From: Limisphaerales bacterium | Lineage (GTDB): Bacteria > Verrucomicrobiota > Verrucomicrobiae > Limisphaerales > UBA11358 | Length of the DNA: 12,189 nucleotides | Direction: 5' to 3' | NCBI GenBank assembly: GCA_003152145.1 | Contig: PLZL01000241.1 | Location: 1-12,189, forward strand | Shown here: positions 1 through 6,046 of the stretch, one piece after another | How the letters are laid out: every line of letters begins with the position of its first letter | Numbering within the stretch: the stretch's first letter is position 1 | The notes under the pieces: generated by a model | Seen by the model: the letters and a program-made list of their open reading frames with translations, nothing else | Told to the model about the DNA's origin: nothing | Database searches by the model: none | Made by a program: the position numbers and the translations under genes

Positions 1-855
1 GAAATCAAGGCAAGGGAGGGAGATTCTGCCGGGGCGGTTGCCGCGGCTCAACATTCGCTTGACCAGGCACCCAGCAGTGGCGAGTGCTGGCTGCTTTACG
101 GCACTCTGCTGGCGCAGGAAGAGAAATACGAGGATGCAGCCGCAGCCTTTAAGCGGGTGTTTGCGCTCAATCCGGGAGCCGTTTGGGGCAGGCTCAACCT
201 CGCTTCGTGCCTGGAGAAACTTGGCCGCCGCGACGAGGCTCTCGTCGAGTTCAAACGTGTTCTCGCCCTGAAACCGGATTATGGCACGGCCTGGCTGAAG
301 CTTGGCCAAGTCTATGAAGAAATGGGGCGCACCAACGACGCGGAACAATGCTACAACACGGCGTTGACCAATCGCGTCAACCAGGCGGACGACATGACCG
401 CGCTGGCGCGCTTTTGCTTCAGCCGCCGCTGGTTTGGACTGGCCGTCACCAATTATGCCGCCGCGATTGAGCTTAGCCCGTCGGATCCCGGCTTGCGGAT
501 GGAAGCCGGACAAGCGCTGGTAGCGTTCGGCCGGCATGACGAAGCCGCGCGACAATATCAGGCGGCCGTTAAACTGGAGCCCACTCAGGCTCAACCACAC
601 ATGCAACTGGGTTTTGAACTGGGCCGTCTTGGGCAGCCCGCCCTGGCCGAGCAGGAGTTTCGCCAAGCCCTGCGGCTTGATCCCAATTTGATTGATGCGC
701 GCATTGACTTGGGCGTCGCCTTATACGAACAGGAAAAACTTGATGATGCCCTCAAACAATTTGAGGACGTTCTTCAGCGCAACCCCAATGATGCAACCGC
801 CCTGCGCTTTGCCCAGCTATTGCGGAATCGGACGTCTTTGCCGGCAGGCCGATAG
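1..855 (+). CDS. Tetratricopeptide-repeat (TPR) protein, C-terminal part, 5' end outside the window
   Basis: The frame is open from the first base, so the ATG at 157 is internal and the gene begins to the left. The visible 284 residues form about seven successive 34-residue helical hairpins with TPR consensus spacing, for example the repeats around W(L)xLGQVYEEMGRTNDAE, ALVAFGRHDEAARQYQAAVKLEP, LGRLGQPALAEQEFRQALRLDP and LYEQEKLDDALKQFEDVLQRNP. TPR arrays are protein-protein interaction scaffolds. No enzymatic domain or membrane segment lies in the visible part. In Verrucomicrobiota such arrays often sit at the C-terminus of membrane glycosyltransferase-like or SGNH-hydrolase-like proteins, so the missing N-terminus could be one of these, but nothing here shows it. 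The stop TAG (853-855) abuts the next possible ATG (856). Confidence 0.85.
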   Translation, partial: EIKAREGDSAGAVAAAQHSLDQAPSSGECWLLYGTLLAQEEKYEDAAAAFKRVFALNPGAVWGRLNLASCLEKLGRRDEALVEFKRVLALKPDYGTAWLKLGQVYEEMGRTNDAEQCYNTALTNRVNQADDMTALARFCFSRRWFGLAVTNYAAAIELSPSDPGLRMEAGQALVAFGRHDEAARQYQAAVKLEPTQAQPHMQLGFELGRLGQPALAEQEFRQALRLDPNLIDARIDLGVALYEQEKLDDALKQFEDVLQRNPNDATALRFAQLLRNRTSLPAGR

Positions 856-1113
856 ATGGCGAACGCCAGCAAAACCGTTCAGGTCGTCGCCGACGCAGGC
901 ATGATCACCATCCGTTGTGGCGATGCCATGATCTCCGAACATCCACAAGCGTTTCTCAAAAACGGCCAGTGCCTAGTCCAACGCGAATACTTGGATGAAC
1001 TCCAGCCGTTGTCAGTGCGCAGATATTCCGGCGCGCCGTGCTGCCCAATGGCCTTCCGCAACCACTCCGGCACATCCAAGCCATTGTGGAAGTGCGCCCG
1101 GGCGGCCCGATGA
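856..1113 (+). CDS. Short ORF, possible C-terminal remnant of an IS21/Mu-like transposase
   Basis: This 85-codon ORF starts at the base after the TPR stop codon. Residues 7-50 (VQVVADAG..ITIRCGD, then ISEHPQAFLKNGQ and REYLDEL) read like the small beta-barrel after the integrase core of IS21-type transposases. Those carry a pattern such as 'V.VYHGDELVAEHPRSY..GQ..VDPEHYL.L'. The likeness is from memory of the family and is loose. From about residue 55 on (position ~1020) the frame reads low-complexity, non-protein-like sequence and overlaps the response-regulator remnant in another frame, so the natural ORF probably ended near 1020 before rearrangement. No ribosome-binding site beyond the TPR gene end is evident. 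It may be translated by coupling or not at all. A spurious ORF is also possible. Confidence 0.3.
   Translation: MANASKTVQVVADAGMITIRCGDAMISEHPQAFLKNGQCLVQREYLDELQPLSVRRYSGAPCCPMAFRNHSGTSKPLWKCARAAR
1005..1079 (-). pseudogene. Fragment resembling the integrase core (rve, DDE) of an IS3-type transposase
   Basis: On the minus strand the 25 codons from 1079 down to 1005 read L-D-V-P-E-W-L-R-K-A-I-G-Q-H-G, then APEYLRTDNG. The segment 'L..AI.QHGAPEYLR(S/T)DNG' is what surrounds the second catalytic aspartate of IS3/IS481-family integrase cores, where it normally continues with 'PEF'. Here it continues with W-S-S-S, so the match stops abruptly. It would be a small piece of an insertion-sequence gene left by an old event. 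It lies exactly where homology to the neighbouring response regulator breaks off. The match is short and unverified. Confidence 0.4.
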
Positions 1114-1361
1114 CAAGCGAGATTCCGCGCATGGTGGTGCAGTCTTTTCGCACGCCTTCAGTTGCGCCTGGCATGGAAGGGTTGAGGGCTCGCGAAGCGG
1201 AGACTCTTGAACTGCTCGCGGAAGGACTCTCAAACAAAGAGATCACGCAAAAGACGAATATTGTTGCCAGGATCGTTCGCAACCATTTGGCAAACATCTT
1301 CCAGCAACTTTACGTTCGCCGCCGAATCGACGCGGCCACCAAATACTTCCGCACAAAATAG
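1038..1361 (+). pseudogene. LuxR/NarL-family response regulator, C-terminal HTH part only, receiver domain missing
   Basis: The C-terminal ~58 residues form a LuxR-type helix-turn-helix: L-R-A-R-E-A-E-T-L-E-L-L-A-E-G-L, then SNKEITQKTNI, then VRNHLANIFQQL. Just upstream, HIQAIVEVRPGGPMTSEI and MVVQSF match the linker of NarL-type regulators, where the last receiver helix is followed by 'GG.PM(S/T)S.IARMVVQSF'. A full protein would be about 210 residues with an N-terminal phospho-receiver. Here homology begins near 1070, and a TGA lies upstream in frame at 996-998, so the receiver is gone. The callable starts (GTG 1038 or ATG 1110) are unlikely to be original. The recognition region (KTNIVARIVRNHL) departs from the usual 'LGIS..TVR.HL', which fits decay. 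A stand-alone DNA-binding protein cannot be excluded. Confidence 0.65.
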
Positions 1362-1410
1362 GGCGGATTAATCGCCGTCGACTATACAGTTACCGGCCGG
1401 ACTTAACTCA

Positions 1411-1428
1411 ATATGAAACATGTCATAT
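1411..1428. promoter_or_regulatory. Operator-like dyad ATATGA-N6-TCATAT, site 1
   Basis: This is a perfect 6-nt dyad with a 6-nt spacer, extended by one base pair on each side (1410-1429). It overlaps a second dyad, GTCATA-TT-TATGAC, at 1422-1435. The same arms and spacer length recur at 1968-1985 and 3484-3501. The site lies about 80-100 bp upstream of the secreted-protein remnant and not inside any recognisable gene. The spacing of one helical turn between arm centres suits a dimeric transcription factor. The cognate protein is unknown. Confidence 0.45.
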
Positions 1429-1507
1429 TTATGACGATCCGCAATTGTGGTAATCTTGCTCATAAATCTGTTGCGCCAAATGACTGTCCTAGCCCGCCTG
1501 CCAAGGG

Positions 1508-1651
1508 GGGTGGTTGCATATACAGACTAACAGTCTGTCCGTGGTTTTGGGCACCAACTGGGTGTATCTGACCGACGGCAGTGTCAGCAGCACGAATATC
1601 ACGGGGGATCCTGACAAACCTACCGTGTTCTACAGGTTAGCGTATCCATAA
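1508..1651 (+). pseudogene. C-terminal remnant of a large secreted protein
   Basis: The frame ending at TAA 1649-1651 reads G-W-L-H, then IQTNSLSVVLGTNWVYL, then a linker, then KPTVFYRLAYP and stop. Large exported, often repeat-rich proteins of Verrucomicrobiota commonly finish with such a tail (pattern '(L/I)Q.QTNSL..GLGTNW..V......FFRLVYP'). The recognition is from memory of that group. In frame, a TAG at 1490-1492 lies just upstream and no start codon fits, so only about 45 codons of the original gene remain. An intact intrinsic terminator follows at 1673-1714, as expected for a true 3' gene end. It is a relic and not a functional gene. Confidence 0.55.
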
Positions 1652-1672
1652 GTGGGTGTGGGTTGAGGTTAC

Positions 1673-1714
1673 GAACCGGCTTGCGTGACAAGGCCATGCA
1701 AGCCGGTTCTTTTC
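1673..1714 (+). terminator. Intrinsic (Rho-independent) terminator
   Basis: Arms GAACCGGCTTGC (1673-1684) and GCAAGCCGGTTC (1698-1709) are perfectly complementary over 12 bp, with a 13-nt loop. A T-rich stretch follows immediately (TTTTCATTT, from 1710). It sits 21 bp after the stop codon of the secreted-protein remnant and most likely ended that gene's transcript. Confidence 0.8.
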
Positions 1715-1753
1715 ATTTCCGCGGGCACGCACGCCCGAACGCAAATTTAGCTT

Positions 1754-2017
1754 ATGCAAGTTCCTCGTCTTCGACATGCATTCAAACAAATCCTCACCTT
1801 AGTGGCCGGAGTCGCTGGCATCTTGTTGTCCGCGCTTGTTACTGGCGATGCGCGAAAAATGCAGCGAAACCAACCGGTGGTTCGGGAACGACGAATGATC
1901 GTTGCCGGAGCACGCATTATGGCGAACATTGCCGGGCACGGTTTCGCAACCCCGCGCGGAAATCGTAATATGACACTTATCATATGTCGGATATGCCGCG
2001 GTCGGGTAAATTCATGA
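1754..2017 (+). CDS. Small ORF with a signal-peptide-like N-terminus running into repeat copy A
   Basis: This is an 87-codon ORF starting at ATG 1754. Residues 1-33 look like an export signal: basic n-region (R5, R7, K11), hydrophobic core ILTLVAGVAGILLSALV, then TGDA. From about residue 28 the sequence is repeat copy A. The matching frame in inverted copy B is also open and keeps VTGDA, RERRMIV, TPRGN and NMTLII. No known domain is recognised. It may be the export signal of a lost enzyme gene fused to repeat sequence, a small exported protein, or chance. There is no clear ribosome-binding site. Confidence 0.3.
   Translation: MQVPRLRHAFKQILTLVAGVAGILLSALVTGDARKMQRNQPVVRERRMIVAGARIMANIAGHGFATPRGNRNMTLIICRICRGRVNS
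1837..2015 (-). repeat. Long inverted repeat, copy A (about 179 bp)
   Basis: The reverse complement of this stretch aligns along its length with 3455-3602. Shared blocks include ATGAATTTACC at the outer end, the dyad ATATGATAAG(T/C)GTCATATT, TTTCCGCGCGGGGTTG, GTGCCCGG(C/T)AA, CGATCAT.CGTCGTTCCCG and TCGCCAGTAACA. Copy A has about 27 bp more than copy B, bounded by two TTGCCGG direct repeats (1902-1908 and 1929-1935). It lies upstream of the pseudopilin gene. There is no transposase and no terminal inverted repeat, so it may be a non-autonomous element or a duplicated regulatory region. Confidence 0.75.
1968..1985. promoter_or_regulatory. Operator-like dyad ATATGA-N6-TCATAT, site 2 (inside repeat copy A)
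   Basis: Arms are ATATGA (1968-1973) and TCATAT (1980-1985) with spacer CACTTA. It is conserved in inverted copy B although the flanking sequence has drifted, and it resembles site 1 at 1411-1428. It lies about 130 bp before the chosen ATG of the pseudopilin gene. Confidence 0.45.
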
Positions 2018-2115
2018 CGTGACCCGACGTGCAGGATCAGCGACCGAGGAGATTGCCGAGTTCTGCGCGGAAGCTTAAAAGGCGATTGTTTCGTGTCACA
2101 GTGGCCGAAATAGCC

Positions 2116-2814
<699 letters not shown>

Positions 2815-2959
2815 ATCGTCAGAACGGCGCGATGCTGCTGTTCGGAACAATTGATCAACTTTTACGCTGGGAAAAGCATTGTTTAATTTCAAGCCTCCGG
2901 TGGACAGCGCCCATGGAAAATGGATGAATTTGAGTTGCGCGGAGCTTCAGTGAAGTGAC

Positions 2960-3478
2960 ATGAACTTGTTGAAAAGCTTTCCAAGCAAGTCCAGGTGGTG
3001 TGCCGCCGCTGTCTTCATTGCCGCCAATCTGGCGGCATTGCCCGCGTCCGCCGCTGCCATTCCCGTCCAATCCGTTCAGACCGATGCCAATGGTGTGACG
3101 CTTACCATGTCGCCGGGGAAAATGAAACTGACGGTCTGTTCCGACAGCATTGTGCGCGTGATGTATTCGCCAACCGCGACGCTGCCGGCGGGACAAGACT
3201 TCGCGGTGACGAAGCACTCATGGCCGGCCACTTCATTTCGAGTTGCTGATTTCAGCGAGAAAATCACGGTCACCACGCGCAAACTGAAAATTGCCGTGGA
3301 TAAAGCGACCGTCGCCGTGCAGTTTCTCGATTCCTCAAACAAACTCCTGCTTGCGGAACCGGCTGACGGCGGCAAGACCATAACCCGGGTGACTGTGAAC
3401 GGCGAGGCGTCCTATCAACCTGGGTTGCTCATCCTAGGCGTATCGGGTCATGCAATGAATTTACCAGACGCGGCATAG
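2960..3478 (+). pseudogene. GH31 alpha-glycosidase (alpha-xylosidase/alpha-glucosidase type), N-terminal fragment
   Basis: The first ~32 residues are a signal peptide: K5, K10, R12, hydrophobic AAAVFIAANLAALPASA, cleavage near ASA-A. Residues 33-153 match the N-terminal galactose-mutarotase-like beta-sandwich (DUF4968 type) of secreted GH31 enzymes: DANGVTLTMSPGKMKLTVCS, SIVRVMYSPT, F-TVTT-type strands, and DGGKTITRVTVNGEASY. A complete enzyme would be about 700-950 residues, with 'SP.DE.LYGLGQHQ' soon after and the catalytic (beta/alpha)8 barrel. None of this is present. After GEASYQP the reading enters unrelated sequence, then repeat copy B, and stops at 3476-3478. The fragment has no catalytic residues and cannot be an active glycosidase. 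It lies 145 bp after the pseudopilin gene with no clear ribosome-binding site. Confidence 0.75.
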
Positions 3479-3602
3479 CCGATATATGATAAGCGTCATA
3501 TTGAGATTTCCGCGCGGGGTTGTGAAACTGTGCCCGGTAACGATCATCCGTCGTTCCCGCACCGCCGGTTTCGGCGTGTTCTTCTGCGCGTCGCCAGTAA
3601 CA
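3455..3602 (+). repeat. Long inverted repeat, copy B (about 148 bp)
   Basis: This stretch matches the reverse complement of 1837-2015 with scattered substitutions and one ~27 bp deletion. It occupies the place where the GH31 gene breaks off and extends to within 20 bp of the GH95 start codon, so it forms the immediate upstream region of GH95. The two copies face each other across about 1.44 kb holding the pseudopilin and the GH31 start. Confidence 0.75.
3484..3501. promoter_or_regulatory. Operator-like dyad ATATGA-N6-TCATAT, site 3 (inside repeat copy B)
   Basis: Arms are ATATGA (3484-3489) and TCATAT (3496-3501) with spacer TAAGCG. It lies about 120 bp upstream of the GH95 ATG. It differs from site 2 by one transition in the spacer when read in the same repeat orientation. 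Confidence 0.45.
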
Positions 3603-3621
3603 TAAGTTGAATTGCCGTGAC

Positions 3622-4155
3622 ATGATATTTATGAGTAACTACATTCGCCGACTTGTTTATTTCCTAATTCTCATTCGTTGTTCCGTTGGACTGTTCGCAG
3701 CCGAACCACAGTTAACCGGAAACACATCAGCACCGAACGAGCCCTTGAGCCTGTGGTATCGTCAACCGGCCATTAAATGGGAAGAGGCGCTCCCGGTCGG
3801 CAATGGACGAATCGGCGCGATGGCTTTCGGACATGTCAGCAATGAGCGGATCCAGTTGAACGAGGACACGCTTTGGGGTGGCGGCCCTTACGATCCCGTC
3901 AATCCGCAGGCCAAGGCAGCGCTTCCGCAAGTCCGCCAGCTCGTCTTCGACGGGAAATATTCCGATGCCGGGAAACTGATCAACTCGAAAGTAATCGCCC
4001 GCCCGTCCAGCGAGATGCCGTATGAAACCGCCGGCGACTTGATGCTCACCTTTGCCGATTCAACCTCCGTTAAAAATTACCGGCGTGATCTCAATCTGGA
4101 CACCGCCGTCGCCACGACTGAATACAGCGATGGCGGCACGCGGTTCTCGCGCTAG
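3622..4155 (+). CDS. GH95 alpha-L-fucosidase-type glycosidase, N-terminal fragment up to an in-frame TAG
   Basis: This is the first 177 codons of a GH95 gene. A signal peptide (IRR followed by LVYFLILIRCSVGLFAA) is followed by the N-terminal beta-sandwich hallmarks LSLWYRQPAIKWEEALPVGNGRIGAM, AFGHVSNERIQLNEDTLWGG and YETAGDLML (each seen directly). ATG 3622 and 3631 are both plausible starts; TTG 3607 is less so. The frame stops at TAG 4153-4155 and resumes without shift, with clear family sequence on both sides (RFSR, stop, VFASPVDQVIVVRL). This part lacks the catalytic domain and would be inactive alone. Repeat copy B lies directly upstream. Confidence 0.85.
   Translation: MIFMSNYIRRLVYFLILIRCSVGLFAAEPQLTGNTSAPNEPLSLWYRQPAIKWEEALPVGNGRIGAMAFGHVSNERIQLNEDTLWGGGPYDPVNPQAKAALPQVRQLVFDGKYSDAGKLINSKVIARPSSEMPYETAGDLMLTFADSTSVKNYRRDLNLDTAVATTEYSDGGTRFSR
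4153..4155 (+). other. In-frame amber (TAG) codon interrupting the GH95 gene
   Basis: This is codon 178 of the reconstructed 786-residue GH95 reading frame (start 3622). Family members usually read 'F(T/S)REVFASPVDQ' here, so GAG to TAG (Glu to stop), a single transversion, explains it. No frameshift or other lesion is visible in the remaining ~1.8 kb. That points to a recent null mutation, a sequencing or assembly error, or programmed or suppressed readthrough. Confidence 0.85.
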
Positions 4156-4170
4156 GTCTTCGCCAGCCCG

Positions 4171-5982
4171 GTGGATCAGGTGATCGTTGTCCGTCTCACG
4201 GCTGATAAAAAAGGCTCCCTTTCATTTGCCGCCGGATTCAAAACGCAGCAAAGAGTCACCATTGAAACCGAGTCAGAAAACACCTTGGTGATGCGTGGCA
4301 CGAATGCGTCTGCGTCAGGCATCAAAGGAGCACTGAAGTTCCAAGTGCGCGCCCGCGTGCTGGCCGACGGCGGAACGATCAGCACCACTTCCGATTCCAT
4401 CGCGGTCACGAACGCGGATGCGGTCACGATCCTGGTCGCGGCGGCTACCAGCTACAAAAATTTCCAGGACGTGAGCGGTGACCCGGAGTCCATCGTCAAA
4501 GCCCAAATCGCCGCCGCCGCCAAGAAGAAGTTCGATAAACTTCTCGCCGCGCACACGAAAGAACACCAGCGGCTGTTCCAGTGCGTTTCCCTCGATGTGG
4601 GCACCAGCGACGCCATGAAACTGCCGACCGACGAACGGATCAAAAATTTTCACAACGGCAACGATCCGCAGTTTGCCGCGCTTTATTTCCAGTTCGGCCG
4701 TTATCTGCTCATCAGCTCTTCGCGTCCCGGTGGCCAGCCAGCGAATCTGCAAGGGTTGTGGAATCAAAGCATGAATCCGCCGTGGCAAAGCAAATACACC
4801 ATCAACATCAACACCGAAATGAACTACTGGCCGGCGGAAGAGTGCAACCTCGGCGAATGCGTGGAGCCGCTCATTGCGATGATCAAAGACCTTTCGGTGA
4901 CCGGCGCGCGCACGGCGCAGGAAATGTATGGCGCGCACGGCTGGGTCGCCCATCATAATACCGACCTTTGGCGCGCCACAGCACCGATTGATTTTGCGGA
5001 TTCGGGCATGTGGCCGAGCGGCGGCGCGTGGCTGTGCGACCATCTGTGGGAGCATTACGAATTCAACGGCGACAAGAAATATTTGAAAGAGGTCTATCCG
5101 GTCATGCGCGGCGCCGCTCAATTTTTTATCGACACGCTCGTTGAACATCCGACGAACCACTGGCTCGTGACCTGCCCCTCGGTTTCTCCGGAAAACCAGC
5201 ATCCGTTCGGTTCGGCCGTCTGCGCCGGACCGGCCATTGACGAGGAAATCCTGCGCGACTTGTTCTTCAACTGCATCCAGGCATCCAAAATTCTGGACAC
5301 CGTTCCTGACTTCCGCCAGCAACTGGAACAAGCACGTGCCAGACTCGCACCGCTTCAGATCGGAAAACAAGGGCAGTTGCAGGAATGGCTTGGCGATTGG
5401 GATGCGCAAGCGCGGGAACAGCAGCATCGCCACATTTCCCATCTGTATGCGCTTTTCCCCAGCGCGCAAATCACGCCGCGCGGCACGCCGGAGCTTGCCG
5501 AAGCCGCCAAAGTCAGTCTCAACAAACGCGGCGACATCACGACCGGCTGGGCCATCGCCTGGCGCATCAATTGTTGGGCGCGACTGCATGATGGCAACCG
5601 CGCCTTTAGCATTCTCAACCACCTTTTTGATCCGTCGCACACTTACCCGGATGTGTTCGACGCACATCCGCCGTTCCAGATTGACGGCAATTTTGGCGGC
5701 ACATCCGCCATTTCCGAAATGCTGCTGCAAAGTCAAACCGGAGAAATCGAATTGCTGCCCGCGCTTCCAAGCGCATGGCCCGCTGGACACGTCACCGGCC
5801 TGCGCGCGCGCGGTGGTTTTGAAATTGATCTCGCCTGGGATGGCGGCAAGCTGACCAATGTCAAAATCAAATCGGTTGGCGGCCGCACGGCGACCGTCCG
5901 GTATGGCGACCGCACGACGGAAATCAAATTGAAGTCCGGCGGCACGGTCCAACTGAATGCCGAATTGCAACGCGCGTCGTAG
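4171..5982 (+). CDS. GH95 alpha-L-fucosidase-type glycosidase, catalytic part downstream of the TAG
   Basis: This is the continuation, in the same frame, of the gene starting at 3622. It has about 603 residues if begun at the GTG at 4171, which is probably not a natural start. It holds the (alpha/alpha)6-barrel and C-terminal domains of GH95, which hydrolyse terminal alpha-1,2-L-fucose (some members act on alpha-L-galactose) with inversion. The family's active-site residues are present: the Asn-x-Asn pair in TININTEMNYWPAE (codons 4804-4812), the general-acid Glu in CPSVSPEN (5191-5193) and the Asp in FQIDGNFGG (5683-5685). The motif DWDAQAREQQHRHISHLYALFPS is also intact. With the 5' fragment the total is about 786 residues, normal for the family. 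The enzyme would be exported by the upstream signal peptide. GH2 follows after 64 bp on the same strand, so co-transcription is likely. Confidence 0.9.
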   Translation: MDQVIVVRLTADKKGSLSFAAGFKTQQRVTIETESENTLVMRGTNASASGIKGALKFQVRARVLADGGTISTTSDSIAVTNADAVTILVAAATSYKNFQDVSGDPESIVKAQIAAAAKKKFDKLLAAHTKEHQRLFQCVSLDVGTSDAMKLPTDERIKNFHNGNDPQFAALYFQFGRYLLISSSRPGGQPANLQGLWNQSMNPPWQSKYTININTEMNYWPAEECNLGECVEPLIAMIKDLSVTGARTAQEMYGAHGWVAHHNTDLWRATAPIDFADSGMWPSGGAWLCDHLWEHYEFNGDKKYLKEVYPVMRGAAQFFIDTLVEHPTNHWLVTCPSVSPENQHPFGSAVCAGPAIDEEILRDLFFNCIQASKILDTVPDFRQQLEQARARLAPLQIGKQGQLQEWLGDWDAQAREQQHRHISHLYALFPSAQITPRGTPELAEAAKVSLNKRGDITTGWAIAWRINCWARLHDGNRAFSILNHLFDPSHTYPDVFDAHPPFQIDGNFGGTSAISEMLLQSQTGEIELLPALPSAWPAGHVTGLRARGGFEIDLAWDGGKLTNVKIKSVGGRTATVRYGDRTTEIKLKSGGTVQLNAELQRAS

Positions 5983-6046
5983 CACTCGCGAAATAAAATT
6001 GCGGTGTAAACGCGTTCAGTTGAACATTGAGCGCACACGAACTACT

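Noticed and set aside
1522..1538. Inverted repeat ACAGACT-AAC-AGTCTGT
   Set aside because: It lies within the coding remnant, is short, and has no companion sites; it is likely chance.
4315..5985. Long minus-strand open frame (556 codons) opposite GH95
   Set aside because: It is antisense to a strongly conserved glycosidase and reads basic, domain-free sequence; it is a by-product of the codon bias of GH95.
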